From assembly GCF_019754945.1 (NCBI RefSeq), contig NZ_JAEUWU010000005.1, positions 62,001-126,000 of the forward strand: 64,000 nt of DNA, written 5' to 3'. The translations under genes and the position numbers were made by a program. Below the pieces are notes generated by a model. That model was not told the origin of the DNA, made no database searches, and worked only from the letters and a program-made list of their open reading frames with translations. The DNA comes from Corynebacterium pseudokroppenstedtii. Lineage in GTDB: Bacteria; Actinomycetota; Actinomycetes; Mycobacteriales; Mycobacteriaceae. Numbering within the stretch: position 1 is the first letter of the stretch; every line of letters begins with the position of its first letter. Shown piece after piece: positions 29,458 to 43,505 of this stretch.

Positions 29458-30993
29458 ATGCCGTGTGCCCTATACATCGACGTCGGAGGAGCTTTCGGAA
29501 CGTCGGCAGGCGACGCCCTACCAGCATCCCTTCAGGGAAATGTCACCCGAATTATTTCCGGAGAGCCGGGATCACCCACTGACCCTTCAGCGCTTGTTGC
29601 CGAGGCAGTGGAGAAGGCCTCCGAACAGAAGGCCTCCGACGAACAGCAGGGCGCACTCGTTGCCACCGGGGACATCACCGTTGATTCGCGCATCGCGGCC
29701 AGCATCGGCGTCCCCGTCGTCCTCCTCTTCATTGCCGGCGCCGCCCCCGACCCGCTTCGCGTCTCACTCAGCATCTCCACAGCCGAGGGCGAGGGGGCCA
29801 CGGTCGCGGCCATCGTTACCCAGGACGGGAACCCTATCGACGGCGTCCCGTCCAGCATCCCCGTCATTGCAGCGTCCGACGAGGCCGCACTCGACTACGC
29901 GGTGTCGTCGGCAGTAGGGGAGAGTGGCCACCTCGAACCCGTCATCGGCCCGGAAGTATTCCAACACAACCTCATTGACCAGGCACGCGCCTCCGGGGCG
30001 CGCATTGTCCTCCCCGAGGGCGACGACGACCGTATCCTCCGCGCCGCCGACTGGTTGTTAGAGCACCACGTCTGCGACCTCACCATCCTCGGCAACCCCG
30101 ACGACATCGCGGCACGGTCCACCGAACTGGGACTCAACCTCAGCGACGCCACCATCGCCGACCCCCAAGGCACCGACGACGAATCCGTCGAACAGGCCGA
30201 AAAATTCGCCGCCACCTTCGCTGAACTGCGGAAAAAGAAGGGCATCACCCTCGACGACGCCCGGGAGACAATGAAGGACATCTCCTACTACGCCACCATG
30301 ATGATCTACGACGGCCAAGCCGACGGCATGGTATCCGGCGCCGCGCACACCACCGCCCACACCATCAGGCCAGCGCTACAGATCATCAGAACCGCGCCGG
30401 GTTCCTCCGTCGTCTCCTCCATCTTCCTCATGGTCATGCGCGGGAAACTCTGGGCGTTCGGGGATTGCGCCGTCAACCCCAACCCCACCTCCGAACAGTT
30501 GGCAGAAATAGCCGTCACTTCCGCCGACACCGCCGCCAGCTTCGGGATCGACTCCCGCGTTGCCCTCTTGTCCTACTCGACGGGATCCTCCGGAGCAGGC
30601 GATGACGTCGACAAAGTCACTCGCGCGGTAGAACTAGCGCAGGCCAAAGCCACCGACACGTCGCGGAACGGCAGCTCCATCGCCATCGACGGGCCGATCC
30701 AGTTCGATGCCGCCGTCGAGCCATCCGTCGGCAAGAAGAAAATGCCCGACTCCGACGTCGCTGGGCAGGCCACGGTCTTCGTCTTCCCCACTCTCGACGC
30801 AGGGAACATCGCGTACAAGGCGGTTCAGCGCACCGCGAACGCGCTGGCTGTGGGGCCGGTACTCCAGGGCCTGAACAAGCCAGTCAATGATCTCTCCCGC
30901 GGGGCCACCGTGCCAGACATCATCAACACTGTGGCCGTCACAGCAGTGCAAGTGGCCGCACAGACCAGCACCCGCGATTCCGCACAGTCCTGA
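29458..30993 (+). CDS. pta: Phosphate acetyltransferase
   Basis: Interconverts acetyl-CoA and acetyl phosphate. The PTA_PTB catalytic domain fills the C-terminal ~330 residues, with IVLPEGDDDRIL, ADGMVSGAAHTTAHTIRPA, and SYSTGSSGAG as family landmarks. The N-terminal ~175 residues form a shortened regulatory region (starting MPCALYIDVGG) without a clear complete DRTGG domain. The start at 29458 has GTGGAGG nine bases before it; the frame opens at a TTG at 29440. ackA follows after 21 bases, forming the classical pta-ackA operon of acetate metabolism. Confidence 0.95.
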   Translation: MPCALYIDVGGAFGTSAGDALPASLQGNVTRIISGEPGSPTDPSALVAEAVEKASEQKASDEQQGALVATGDITVDSRIAASIGVPVVLLFIAGAAPDPLRVSLSISTAEGEGATVAAIVTQDGNPIDGVPSSIPVIAASDEAALDYAVSSAVGESGHLEPVIGPEVFQHNLIDQARASGARIVLPEGDDDRILRAADWLLEHHVCDLTILGNPDDIAARSTELGLNLSDATIADPQGTDDESVEQAEKFAATFAELRKKKGITLDDARETMKDISYYATMMIYDGQADGMVSGAAHTTAHTIRPALQIIRTAPGSSVVSSIFLMVMRGKLWAFGDCAVNPNPTSEQLAEIAVTSADTAASFGIDSRVALLSYSTGSSGAGDDVDKVTRAVELAQAKATDTSRNGSSIAIDGPIQFDAAVEPSVGKKKMPDSDVAGQATVFVFPTLDAGNIAYKAVQRTANALAVGPVLQGLNKPVNDLSRGATVPDIINTVAVTAVQVAAQTSTRDSAQS

Positions 30994-31014
30994 CCCGCCA
31001 CAGAGAGAAGCGAC

Positions 31015-32298
31015 ATGATGAAGACAAGCGACACACCGACCCCGGCAGACACCTCCGCGGCCGCCGCGCCGAATGCCCCCGAAACTTCTGGACACGAGAA
31101 TGACGAACTCGTCCTGGTGCTCAACTCGGGTTCGTCGTCGATCAAATTTCAGCTGGTCAACCCGGCTAATCACGCCACCGATGACCCCTTCGTCTCCGGG
31201 CTCGTAGAGCAGATCGGGGAGGAAACTGGGCACATCACCATCAAATACGCGGGGGAGAAGCACACCCGCGAGCTGCCCATTCTCAACCACACAGAGGGAC
31301 TTGATGAAGCGCTGAACTTCCTGGACTCACTCGGTGTCGGGCTCTCTACGCTGAACCTGGTGGCGTGCGGGCACCGTGTTGTCCACGGCGGGCGCCTGTT
31401 TAACAGCCCCGTCCTTATCGACGACGAGGTCGTCGGCCTGATTAGGGACCTTATTCCGCTGGCCCCGCTGCACAACCCGGCCAACCTGGACGGCATCACG
31501 GTTGCGCGGAAAATCCTGCCCGACATCCCCCATGTCGCGATCTTCGATACCGCCTTTTTCCACTCGCTCCCGCCCGCTGCCGCTCTGTACCCCATCGATG
31601 CCGAAACGGCCATGAATTACGCCATCCGGCGATACGGGTTCCACGGCACGAGCCACGAGTATGTCTCCCAACACGTGCCCGATCTTCTGGGCAAGGCACC
31701 CCACCAGGTGAATCAAATTACGCTGCACCTGGGGAACGGTGCCTCCGTCGCAGCCATCCGTGGCGGCCACGCCGTCGACACCTCAATGGGAATGACACCA
31801 CTGGCGGGCATCATGATGGGCACCCGCTCCGGCGACATCGACCCCGGCATTGTCTTTCACCTCGCACGCAACGGCATGACCATCGACGAGATCGATGACC
31901 TACTCAACCGACGGTCCGGCCTCAAAGGCATGAGCGGCGTGAATGATTTCCGCGCCCTTCAGGAGAAGATTGACCGCGAGGATCAGGACGCCTGGAGCGC
32001 CTACAACATGTATGTGCACTCCATCCGGCGTTTCGTGGGCGCGTACATGCTCATCCTCGGGCGCCTCGATGCCATCACGTTCACGGCAGGAGTTGGTGAG
32101 AACCACGCCGGGATTCGCCGTGATACCATGGCTGACCTGGAGAATTTCGGCATCCTCATCGATGACGAGCGGAACAACTCGCCGTCCCGGGAAGCGCGGC
32201 TCATTTCTTCCGACGATTCTCGCGTGAAAGTATTTGTTATTCCGACGAATGAGGAATTAGCCATCGCGCGGTATGCCGCGGGCTTCGCCCATCACTAG
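31015..32298 (+). CDS. ackA: Acetate kinase
   Basis: Phosphorylates acetate with ATP, or makes ATP from acetyl phosphate. Sugar-kinase-like fold motifs are [12 protein letters not shown] (about 34-45), [29 protein letters not shown] and FTAGVGENH. The 427 residues include a ~28-residue Ala/Pro/Thr-rich N-terminal tail. Two ATG codons (31015 and 31018) are adjacent; either may be used after AGAGAGAAG. Operon partner of pta. The gap downstream to 32398 shows no gene. Confidence 0.95.
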   Translation: MMKTSDTPTPADTSAAAAPNAPETSGHENDELVLVLNSGSSSIKFQLVNPANHATDDPFVSGLVEQIGEETGHITIKYAGEKHTRELPILNHTEGLDEALNFLDSLGVGLSTLNLVACGHRVVHGGRLFNSPVLIDDEVVGLIRDLIPLAPLHNPANLDGITVARKILPDIPHVAIFDTAFFHSLPPAAALYPIDAETAMNYAIRRYGFHGTSHEYVSQHVPDLLGKAPHQVNQITLHLGNGASVAAIRGGHAVDTSMGMTPLAGIMMGTRSGDIDPGIVFHLARNGMTIDEIDDLLNRRSGLKGMSGVNDFRALQEKIDREDQDAWSAYNMYVHSIRRFVGAYMLILGRLDAITFTAGVGENHAGIRRDTMADLENFGILIDDERNNSPSREARLISSDDSRVKVFVIPTNEELAIARYAAGFAHH

Positions 32299-32398
32299 CG
32301 ACGACGGGCTGGTGCAACGTGCAACGGCGTGTGGTGGGGCACTGCGCGCGGGCGAGGGACAATCTGCTCTATCGCACTCCTGCGCCTGAGAACTCCTT

Positions 32399-32614
32399 CT
32401 ACGCCTGTGGTGGCGTCTCCGCTGTCGTGTCGGGCCGAGCAGTCCGTCGATTAAGCGTCCAGCGGATAAATTGGAAAACGGACGCTGCGATGATGAGCGC
32501 CGCGAAAAGGCGGTTAGTCCACGACTCGTCGATGTAACCCAGTGCGCGAACGATCAGTAACAGAGCACCAGCGAAGAACATTACGGCTGCGAAGACTTTG
32601 TCGTTATACCGCAT
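32399..32614 (-). CDS. Small two-span membrane protein
   Basis: A 71-residue hypothetical protein with two hydrophobic spans (about VFAAVMFFAGALLLIVRAL and LFAALIIAASVFQFI) and a basic, Thr-rich C-terminal tail. I do not recognise the family. ATG 32614 is taken; GTG 32620 is also possible. It is separated from the L,D-transpeptidase gene upstream by a strong terminator, so it has its own promoter. Confidence 0.6.
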   Translation of the reverse strand: MRYNDKVFAAVMFFAGALLLIVRALGYIDESWTNRLFAALIIAASVFQFIRWTLNRRTARPDTTAETPPQA

Positions 32615-32654
32615 GGTCACATCTCACCGTCCAGTTATCGTCGTCTGGGGTTAT

Positions 32655-32681
32655 CAAAAAGTCCCCGCCGTAACGGGGACT
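32655..32681 (-). terminator. Rho-independent terminator of the L,D-transpeptidase gene
   Basis: On the minus strand AGTCCCCG, a six-base loop and CGGGGACT form a perfect 8-bp stem followed directly by a U run (A's at 32656-32660 on the plus strand). It lies about 130 bases after the transpeptidase stop. Confidence 0.85.
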
Positions 32682-32810
32682 ACATGGTGCTACACCAACC
32701 GACCGGGTGTCCAATGGAACACTTCAGGGGTGACTAGGTCGGCTGCGCTCATCGTCGATGCACAAGCCGACACCAAAGCACTAACACCAAGGCACTAACA
32801 ACGACGCTGT

Positions 32811-33629
32811 TTAGAAGATGTAGACGTCGTCGCCAACCTGCAGGGTGTTGAAGTAGTGCTCAGCATCCTGGTGGGAAAGGTGGATGCAGCCTGCAGACTC
32901 GCGGTTCAGGGATCCCTCGTGGAAGGCCATGCCGGAGTTCGTGAAGTACACGGAATAAGGCATCGGAGCATTGTTGAACTCGTGGCTCACCTCGTCCTTC
33001 ACCTTACGAAGAACCTTGTGCCAGCCAGGGGTGGTTTCCTGACCCGGAGCACCGGAAGTGATCGGAACAGGACCGTAGGTGATGTTCTTGTGGCCATCGG
33101 TTAACCAGGAACGACGAGCGCCCAGGTTAACGCAAGCCTCTGCGCCATCCTCACAGGGTGCAGTCACTGCATTTTGTTCAGCAGCACGCTGAGCAGCTTC
33201 TGCTTCAGCGGCCTGGCGTGCCTGCTCCTCAGCAGCGCGGGCAGCGGCATCGCGTGCAGCAGCCTGCTGAGCTTCCTGATCTGCGATTGCGTTCGGCCAC
33301 ATGGCGTTGATCCAGCCGTCGACGGTCGTGCGGATCCAGTTAGCAGCGTTCGGGTCTAGCTGCTCAGTGTTCTGGTAGACGCTGTTGCGCCAATCCAGGG
33401 CGATGGTCCTGCCGCGGTCCGACGCAGTGCGGGCGAACTCATTGAACTGATCCCGCGCCTGGTTGAGGAAATCCTGCGGGTTCGTCGACGAGATAGCCGG
33501 CAAGTCGTCCGCACGAGCGGGAGCAGGGTTAGCAACTGTGGCGCCGCCCGCGAGAGCTGCGATGGCGGTAAGCGACGCGGCTGCGGAGACGCCGATACGG
33601 GTGGAAATTCGGCGATGAGCTTTAGACAT
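32811..33629 (-). CDS. Secreted L,D-transpeptidase (YkuD domain)
   Basis: Cell-wall enzyme that forms 3-3 peptide cross-links (or attaches proteins) outside the membrane. A signal peptide is evident (basic start, hydrophobic core about 13-30, cleavage likely near PARADDLP). An Ala/Glu/Gln-rich, coiled-coil-like stalk spans about 115-155. The C-terminal YkuD domain has the catalytic motif HEGSLNRESAGCIHLS with the nucleophilic Cys. The length, 272 residues, is short for an Ig-containing mycobacterial-type LDT, so the Ala-rich stalk probably replaces the Ig domains. Confidence 0.93.
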   Translation of the reverse strand: MSKAHRRISTRIGVSAAASLTAIAALAGGATVANPAPARADDLPAISSTNPQDFLNQARDQFNEFARTASDRGRTIALDWRNSVYQNTEQLDPNAANWIRTTVDGWINAMWPNAIADQEAQQAAARDAAARAAEEQARQAAEAEAAQRAAEQNAVTAPCEDGAEACVNLGARRSWLTDGHKNITYGPVPITSGAPGQETTPGWHKVLRKVKDEVSHEFNNAPMPYSVYFTNSGMAFHEGSLNRESAGCIHLSHQDAEHYFNTLQVGDDVYIF

Positions 33630-33778
33630 AGTGCCTTACTTTAAACTGTTTGACAGGGTTTTCCTACTTGAAACGCATTTTCTAGCGTACTCTCTACCAA
33701 AATTACACCTGAAAAACCACCCATTGTCGACGTCGATCGGTTCCCGGGAAACACAAAATGTGACGCACAGCCCACGCC

Positions 33779-37403
<3,625 letters not shown>

Positions 37404-37407
<4 letters not shown>

Positions 37408-38876
37408 GTGTACTCCTGCATTCGGGGGCGAACGCCAATAAGGACACCAACGACAGAAAGGACGGACAAGATGAGCACCGCGCGGGTAATATTTTGCGAG
37501 GTGTCCTGGCTGTTTTCCAGGTAGGTCCGCAGGTTGCTGCGGGTGTCTTGGATGAGTGTCCGCAACGACTGGTCGAGCTGAATGAATTGTCGCTCCGAGT
37601 TCAAGGTGGATTCATCGTGACCGACGGCGATGTTGACGGCCCCGGTGTAGTCCCCACGGCTGATACGGTTCGCAAGTTCCTGATGCGACACTTTCCACGA
37701 ATTTGCGGCGACAATTGCGTCGTCGAGGGCATCTGCTGGTTTCGTTGTTGACGAGTTCTCGTTGTCGTCCACGTCGTCGAGCGTGCCGTTATCTTTCAGT
37801 TGTGTCAGTGTCTTTTGGACGTCGCTCACCGTGGTGGAGAAATCCGCCGACGATTGATCCGCGCTCCGTCGTACCAGCATGAGAGCTTCGTCGGTTCGTG
37901 CTTTTTGTGCACTGATGCGGGATGCGGTCAGCTCATGGAGGGGATCGGAGGCCCGGTTAAAATCTGCATTACCCACCGCGACGATGACGATCGACGATAT
38001 CGCCAGCCAGAACAGCGCGATAGTCATGGCGGCGGTGGCGAAGAGCAGACCGCCGTTGAGGCGTCGGTTGGTGAGTGCAGCGAGCCACAATTGTCCGATA
38101 ACCAGGAGGATGATCGCAGCTAGGAGTCCAGACGCGGGGAACCACATCGGTCGCGTCAGTGATTTGGCTTGGTGGCGGACGCGGTCGGAGGTGATGGTGT
38201 ACAAGCGCGACGCTGCGGGAATGATGGAATTCTGCATGATGGCGCTGGCTTCGGTGAGGTAGGACGCGCCAATGGGGTTGCCTTCCCGATTGTTTGTGCG
38301 GGCCTGAGCGATGAGCCCCGTGTAGATAGGGAGCCGCTGGTTGACCACTGCGAGGAGTTGGAGGACTTCGTGGTCATCGGAGTTCGCGCCGGCACCTGCC
38401 TCGACGAGTGCGGTCGACGCAGTTTGGATGGCGGTGGTGTAGCGTTCGTCCTCCGATTGAGATCCGACGCCGCCCTCAAGGAATCCGATAGTGGCGGTGG
38501 AGTCTGCCACGGAGAGTGATCCGTACAGCCGTTGCGCAGCATTAGAGAGTGGCTCGGTGTTCTTGACCAAGTTGTTTAGCCGGTCTTGTCGGTTTGATGA
38601 GGTGTATGTCAGTGCGCCACCGGCGGCAATAATGGCTATGACCAGGACGGTTGTCATTATCGCTAGCCGGCCAGGGGATGTGCGTACATAGGCCCACATC
38701 CGGCCTGGGATTTTCAATGCAGGGGTGACGGCTTCGTGAAGGATGTGCCAGCGGCTTGGCCGTGCATCGGCATCGTCTGGCTCGAGGGAATCATCCATAG
38801 CGCTGAGCCGAATATGGCTGGCAACGGAGGAGTGTGAGGTAACGCGGTTGCGCCCTGTTCCTCGTTCTCGTGCCAT
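37404..38876 (-). CDS. glnX: Integral membrane sensor component GlnX
   Basis: Membrane partner of GlnH and PknG. The 490 residues show four hydrophobic spans: about 71-90, 249-270, 280-300 and 465-482. Extracytoplasmic helical domains lie between span 1-2 (about 91-245) and span 3-4 (about 305-460), which is the GlnX layout. It is the first gene of the glnX-glnH-pknG operon; AGGGGG stands shortly before the ATG. The 231 bases upstream to the divergent ABC gene contain its promoter. Confidence 0.9.
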
Positions 38877-39107
38877 GCGGGCCCCCTACGTGTTGCGCCG
38901 TCGCCAGTTTCTATGGTGCTGTGCTCGGTATTGTCGCTGCGGTGCGTCTGTGTTGTTACGGTGCGCGCGATCGTTGTGGTTAGTGGGGAGGCCGGTCACG
39001 CGCCGGTAGCACAATTGTCACATCTGTCTCTCTAGTCTAAGCGTTACATGGGCGTGAGTGTGATTGAAGTCTGTCTTCGCCGCTGAAAATATGCCAAACT
39101 GGTTTCT

Positions 39108-40043
39108 ATGATCGAAATACATGGCCTCACAAAGAGGTATGAGGACAAGGTAGCGGTAGATTCGCTCGATTTCACGGTGAAGCCAGGTGTTGTTACTGGT
39201 TTTCTTGGCCCAAATGGGGCTGGTAAATCGACCACGATGCGGATGATAACCGGGCTGGATCGCCCAACAAAGGGCACCGCAACGGTGAACGGGAAGAATT
39301 ATCAGTCCTTTCCGGCGCCTGCCAAGGAAGTGGGGGCGCTGTTAGAGACCAAATGGGTCCATCCGAACCGGTCCGCCCGCACTCATTTGAAGTGGATGGC
39401 ACAAGCCAGTGGCATTTCTACTGATCGTGTCGACGAAGTTCTTCGCTTGGTCGGACTAACCGATGTGGCGTCCAAAAAGGCGGGGGGATTCTCCCTGGGT
39501 ATGAGCCAGCGTCTGGGGCTGGCCGGAGCGCTTTTAGGCGATCCCGAGACGTTGATCCTGGACGAGCCGGTCAACGGTTTGGACCCGGAGGGTATCCGTT
39601 GGGTGCGCACCTTCCTCAAGAACCTCGCCGCCGAGGGACGCACAGTGTTTGTGAGCTCTCACATGCTCTCTGAGATGGCGCTGACGGCGGATAACTTGGT
39701 TGTCATCGGTCGGGGCAAACTCGTCGCCGATACGACGGTGGAGGAGTTCACGTCGTCACGGGGTGGCAGCTCGACGCGCTTGCGTGTGGGCGATCACGAC
39801 CACATGGCGCAGGCCCTCAAGCAGGAGAACATCACCTTCACGATGGACCGCGATAACGTCGGCCGTGAGGTCTTCGTCGTCACTGGGGTCTCCACTGACG
39901 ACGTCGGCAAGGTGGCTTACTCCTACGGAATCCCCGTCCTTCAGCTAGAAGAACACCACGGATCTTTGGAAGACGCATTCTTGCAACTCACAGGTGATGA
40001 CGTCGAATATCAGGGCGCGGCAGCTCAGGGAGGACAGAACTGA
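39108..40043 (+). CDS. ABC transporter ATP-binding protein
   Basis: ATPase of an ABC-2 exporter, 311 residues: Walker A GPNGAGKST (about 33-41), signature SLGMSQRLGLA, Walker B TLILDEPVNGLD and H-loop SSHMLSE. A C-terminal ~85-residue domain follows the ATPase core. It overlaps the permease gene by one base (TGATG), so the two are coupled. It converges with a MarR gene, a frequent arrangement for drug or lantibiotic exporters, but the substrate is unknown. Confidence 0.9.
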   Translation: MIEIHGLTKRYEDKVAVDSLDFTVKPGVVTGFLGPNGAGKSTTMRMITGLDRPTKGTATVNGKNYQSFPAPAKEVGALLETKWVHPNRSARTHLKWMAQASGISTDRVDEVLRLVGLTDVASKKAGGFSLGMSQRLGLAGALLGDPETLILDEPVNGLDPEGIRWVRTFLKNLAAEGRTVFVSSHMLSEMALTADNLVVIGRGKLVADTTVEEFTSSRGGSSTRLRVGDHDHMAQALKQENITFTMDRDNVGREVFVVTGVSTDDVGKVAYSYGIPVLQLEEHHGSLEDAFLQLTGDDVEYQGAAAQGGQN

Positions 40044-40822
40044 TGATGGTTAACTCGATTCGTGCTGAGTGGACGAAGCTAGCGTCGACAAAATCGTTTG
40101 CGTGGACGTCGATCTTAATTGTCGTCCTGAGTTGGGCGTTCGCCGCTCTGATGGGGTGGGGTTCGAAAAGCGCCCTGGATTCGATGGATCCGGAAGACAT
40201 GACGGACGTGCCGGCAATAAGTGCTGTCACCGCTGTTCAGGGGTTCGAGCTATTCGGTGTCATGGTGATCATCATCATGGCGACTCTTCTGGTGACCACG
40301 GAGTACCGTTTCAAGACCATCAATGAGACGATCATGATGACCCCGAAGCGGCCGATCATTGTGGTATCGAAAACGATCGTTTACGGCCTGGTCGCAGTGG
40401 TGTTGTCCTTCTTTTCGACGATCACCAGCGTGCTGGTCTTTAAGTGGTTGGCGGGCGACTATGGCTCCGCGATGAAAATGTTCTCGGGTTCGTCGGCCCG
40501 GGTATATGTGTCGACGGCAGTGGAAGCGCTGCTGGTTGTCGTGATGGCTGTTGGTGTGGCGTTCATTGTCCGACAGACTGCGGGGGCTATTGCCATCATG
40601 CTGCTGTGGAAGCTCGTCCTCGAGGACTTGATCACCCTGATCCCGAAGGTGGGGACTCACATTAAGGGCTACCGGCCTTTCGCTAACCTCAATGCGTGGG
40701 TGGGTGATGGGAAACTCGATGGCGCGCCGTGGGGGACGACGGGCGGCGTCATTTACTTCGCCGTGTGGGCACTTGTGCTCTTCGCTATTGGAGTGGCCGT
40801 GTTCGTGAAGCGGGACGCGTAG
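40043..40822 (+). CDS. ABC-2 type transporter permease
   Basis: Membrane subunit of 259 residues with about six hydrophobic spans (first at about 19-40, last at about 235-253). The ATG ATG start overlaps the ATPase stop. The early WTKLASTKSFAWT helix is typical of ABC-2 permeases. It ends six bases from the convergent MarR stop, leaving almost no room for separate terminators. Confidence 0.87.
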   Translation: MMVNSIRAEWTKLASTKSFAWTSILIVVLSWAFAALMGWGSKSALDSMDPEDMTDVPAISAVTAVQGFELFGVMVIIIMATLLVTTEYRFKTINETIMMTPKRPIIVVSKTIVYGLVAVVLSFFSTITSVLVFKWLAGDYGSAMKMFSGSSARVYVSTAVEALLVVVMAVGVAFIVRQTAGAIAIMLLWKLVLEDLITLIPKVGTHIKGYRPFANLNAWVGDGKLDGAPWGTTGGVIYFAVWALVLFAIGVAVFVKRDA

Positions 40823-40827
40823 CGCGG

Positions 40828-41439
40828 CTACGGTTTCGTTATAGACCCCGACTGGCTCTGCATCGCGTCGATCACATGCTCGGTGGCGAACGCTGTTTCG
40901 TTCAGCCGCTCCGATGCTTCGTGAAGGATGCGGACGCTGTCGGGGTTCATTTCGTCGGTAATTTTGTTGATTAACGCAGCCCATCGCTCGGCAATGTCGT
41001 CGAGGACCCGGGTTCCCGCGTCGGTCACTTGGAGCATTTGTGCACGTTTATCGTCGGGATTAGATGCCCGATTAAGCAACCCGTTGGCGATGAGCGCGCG
41101 GACCGTCGTTGAGACATTAGATACTCGTAGGAACCTCATGCGCGCGATGTCGGATACGCCGACACCGGGGTGGTTGTGCACAAAGTAGAGGACTTCGATT
41201 TCCGATTGGTTGACCTCCATGGAGTGGAGGGGCTGTTCCACGAGCCGCCGCGTGGCTGAGAGGAAGTTGTACATCGCGGCAGAAAGCACATGCGTTTCTT
41301 CCGTGGTGAGGGGTGGAAGGTACCCGCCGGCGACGTTCACGTCTTGGTCGGGGCGTGTTTCAGTATCGAGGCCGTCGTGGTGGACGGCATGGGATCGGGG
41401 CGCGCTCGGGGCGGCTGCAGTCATGCTGTCGGAAGTCAC
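40828..41439 (-). CDS. MarR-family transcriptional regulator
   Basis: Winged-helix regulator of 203 residues; the DNA-binding part shows SEIEVLYFVHNHPGVGVSDIA and RVSNVSTTVRALIANGL (recognition helix), then the wing NPDDKRAQML. The N-terminal ~45 residues are low-complexity. The GTG start at 41439 is used; ATG 41424 is an alternative. A 6-10-6 inverted repeat at 41459-41480 lies just upstream and may be its own operator. It may control the convergent exporter. Confidence 0.88.
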   Translation of the reverse strand: MTSDSMTAAAPSAPRSHAVHHDGLDTETRPDQDVNVAGGYLPPLTTEETHVLSAAMYNFLSATRRLVEQPLHSMEVNQSEIEVLYFVHNHPGVGVSDIARMRFLRVSNVSTTVRALIANGLLNRASNPDDKRAQMLQVTDAGTRVLDDIAERWAALINKITDEMNPDSVRILHEASERLNETAFATEHVIDAMQSQSGSITKP

Positions 41440-41458
41440 AAGTTTTATTTTAGAAAAT

Positions 41459-41480
41459 TAATGGAAATAGTTAACCATTA
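41459..41480. promoter_or_regulatory. Candidate MarR operator
   Basis: TAATGG, ten bases, CCATTA forms an inverted repeat 20 bases before the MarR start, in an AT-rich promoter stretch. Spacing of the half sites fits one turn of DNA, as MarR dimers require. Confidence 0.45.
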
Positions 41481-41517
41481 GCCGTCTCGATTTGAGGGTT
41501 ATAGTCGTCACATCTGG

Positions 41518-42306
41518 TTAAACCCCGTCATAATCGACGATGAGCGGCGCATGGTCGCTGCTGCCTTTCGCGGCGCGCTCATCCTTATCGACGCTGACCG
41601 CCCCGGCGTTATCCGCGAGCGCAGGGGATGCCCACTGCATGTCGATGCGCATGCCTTGGTTACGTCCGAACCGCCCCGCTGTGTAGTCCCAGTACGTGTA
41701 GCCCGAGTCGTGGGTGGCGTCGGTAAATCCTTCATCCTCGAGTGCGGTGAGAGCGTTGCGCTCACGTGGTGTGACGTGCGTGTGCCCAATGAAGAATTGG
41801 GGATCCCATACGTCGGTGTCGCGGGGCGCGATATTCCAATCGCCGACGAGGGCCAGGCGTAATTCGGGATCATTATCGACGGCTGTGGCGGCGTAGTTGC
41901 GGACCGCGTCGAGAAACCGGAGCTTGTAGGTGAAGTGAATATTGCTGATCTCACGGCCATTGGGGACGTAGAGGCTCATGACCGTGATCCCACCGCAGGT
42001 CGCGGCGATCGACCGGGGCTCGACAGGTTGTTCCGCGGTGAGGTCTTTAGAGAATCCGGGTTGATGGGGGAGTGTGTGGGCGTCTGTGAGGCCAACGCGG
42101 GAGGCGATGGCGACCCCATTCCACTGGTTTGTTCCGCTGACGGCTACCTCATACCCGGCGTCGGTGAAGGCATCGCGGGGAAACTGGTCCTCGCTGCATT
42201 TTGTTTCTTGCATGGCGAGGACGTCGATGTCGTGTCGGTTGAGCACATCGATGATTCGTGGGAGTCGGGTGCGGACGGAGTTGACATTCCAGGTGGCCAA
42301 TCGCAT
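41518..42306 (-). CDS. xth: Exodeoxyribonuclease III / AP endonuclease
   Basis: DNA repair nuclease acting on abasic sites and 3' ends. The 262-residue product begins MRLATWNVNSVR, with the metal ligand Glu in MQETKCSEDQFP, LVGDWNIAP, MRIDMQWAS and the terminal SSDHAPLIVDY with the catalytic His. ATG 42306 is chosen over an in-frame start at 42369, which would add an Arg/Pro-rich tail and overlap the upstream gene. It follows the GNAT gene by 10 bases and ends the def-GNAT-xth operon. Confidence 0.94.
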   Translation of the reverse strand: MRLATWNVNSVRTRLPRIIDVLNRHDIDVLAMQETKCSEDQFPRDAFTDAGYEVAVSGTNQWNGVAIASRVGLTDAHTLPHQPGFSKDLTAEQPVEPRSIAATCGGITVMSLYVPNGREISNIHFTYKLRFLDAVRNYAATAVDNDPELRLALVGDWNIAPRDTDVWDPQFFIGHTHVTPRERNALTALEDEGFTDATHDSGYTYWDYTAGRFGRNQGMRIDMQWASPALADNAGAVSVDKDERAAKGSSDHAPLIVDYDGV

Positions 42307-42316
42307 ATGGGTGAGC

Positions 42317-43474
42317 CTACTTCGTGTGTGACGTATCCGGGTGGGTGGTGGTGCGCGCGGTGGACGCATCTGACAGGTAGCGGTGGCGGTGGTGTTCGCC
42401 GAAACCCAGCTTGTGGTACAGGTTGCGTCCAGGTGTATTCGATTCGATGACGTGCAGGTATGCGGTGTTCGCGCCGTGCCGTCGGCCCCAATCCATCATG
42501 ATGGCACCCATGAGTGTGCCCAATCCTTGCCGACGATAACGTTCGGCTACCTCCACGGCGGAGTATCCCAACCAGGCACGGCCGTCGGGCGAGTGGGTGA
42601 TGGTTCCCCTGGTGATAGCCACGGTCTCTCCATCGATAACGATGCGCCCGAAGCCGAGGAGTCCGTCGATTTCGTGCGATAGTTGCCGCAGGGCTGATTC
42701 TGGTAAGGGTTGGCCGCGGAAGTGGTAGAGCGACAGCCAGTCGTCATTCGGTTGTTGGGCAACCTCCCAGGTGATGTTTCGCGAGAGGAGCTCCTCGGAC
42801 ACGGTGTGCGCGGCGATATTCCTGATCGCTGAGTCGTCTTTCGCGGAGTCTCCTCCCGTGACGGCGGCCCCCGTCGCCGCACCCTCCGACGCCGGCTCGG
42901 TCTCCAGGTCCTTAGTCATCGTGATGATTTCGGGCCCACGGGTCCACGCGCCGGGCATGCGGAAAGCGGGCCGCGCGATGCGATCCGGCGCGGCAATCAG
43001 CGTCGGCAACCCATACTTCCTATATATGTCGTGGATCGCGTCCACGGGCACGTCGTCAAAGGCAGTGTGAGGTTCCAGGGGGACAGCGCTGTTTGATCTC
43101 TCGGTTACTCCGTCGCCGACGCGAACCAGCCACCCGTTGACCCACTCGTGGTGGATTACGCCGGGGAACGCGAGCGCGTAGGCGTATTCCACCGCCCGGA
43201 TATCGCTGTTGCGGACGGGTTTCGCGGGCAGGGGTTTAATGACGTCGATAAGTTGTGGGTCGATGGTGATCTCTTCGCCGGGGATCCCGGTATTTTGCCG
43301 ACGAACCACCAGCGGGTCCAGTGACACGAGCGTTCCGATGACGTCGGTGAAATGGTTCCCGTGGGGGCTGGCGTCCGTCAGCCGTCGTCGGATGACAACG
43401 CGCGCTCCGACGACGAGTGAGGCAGGGTCAGACCAGCGGGAGATCGGGAGGCGTGCCGGTGTGGAGTCAGCCAT
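42317..43474 (-). CDS. GNAT N-acetyltransferase with N-terminal extension
   Basis: A 385-residue protein whose C-terminal half is a GNAT domain, with acetyl-CoA motif RRQGLGTLMGAIMMDW and the late LHVIESNTPGRNLYHKLGF. The N-terminal ~110 residues form a small beta-rich domain (SLVVGARVVIRRRL…VIGTLVSLDPLVVRR), and a Ser/Ala-rich linker lies at about 195-220. The acceptor is unknown. It lies between def and xth on the same strand, a grouping also known from C. glutamicum. Confidence 0.85.
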   Translation of the reverse strand: MADSTPARLPISRWSDPASLVVGARVVIRRRLTDASPHGNHFTDVIGTLVSLDPLVVRRQNTGIPGEEITIDPQLIDVIKPLPAKPVRNSDIRAVEYAYALAFPGVIHHEWVNGWLVRVGDGVTERSNSAVPLEPHTAFDDVPVDAIHDIYRKYGLPTLIAAPDRIARPAFRMPGAWTRGPEIITMTKDLETEPASEGAATGAAVTGGDSAKDDSAIRNIAAHTVSEELLSRNITWEVAQQPNDDWLSLYHFRGQPLPESALRQLSHEIDGLLGFGRIVIDGETVAITRGTITHSPDGRAWLGYSAVEVAERYRRQGLGTLMGAIMMDWGRRHGANTAYLHVIESNTPGRNLYHKLGFGEHHRHRYLSDASTARTTTHPDTSHTK

Positions 43475-43505
43475 GGGCGGTCACTCTTTACTCGTCTTAA
43501 TCGCT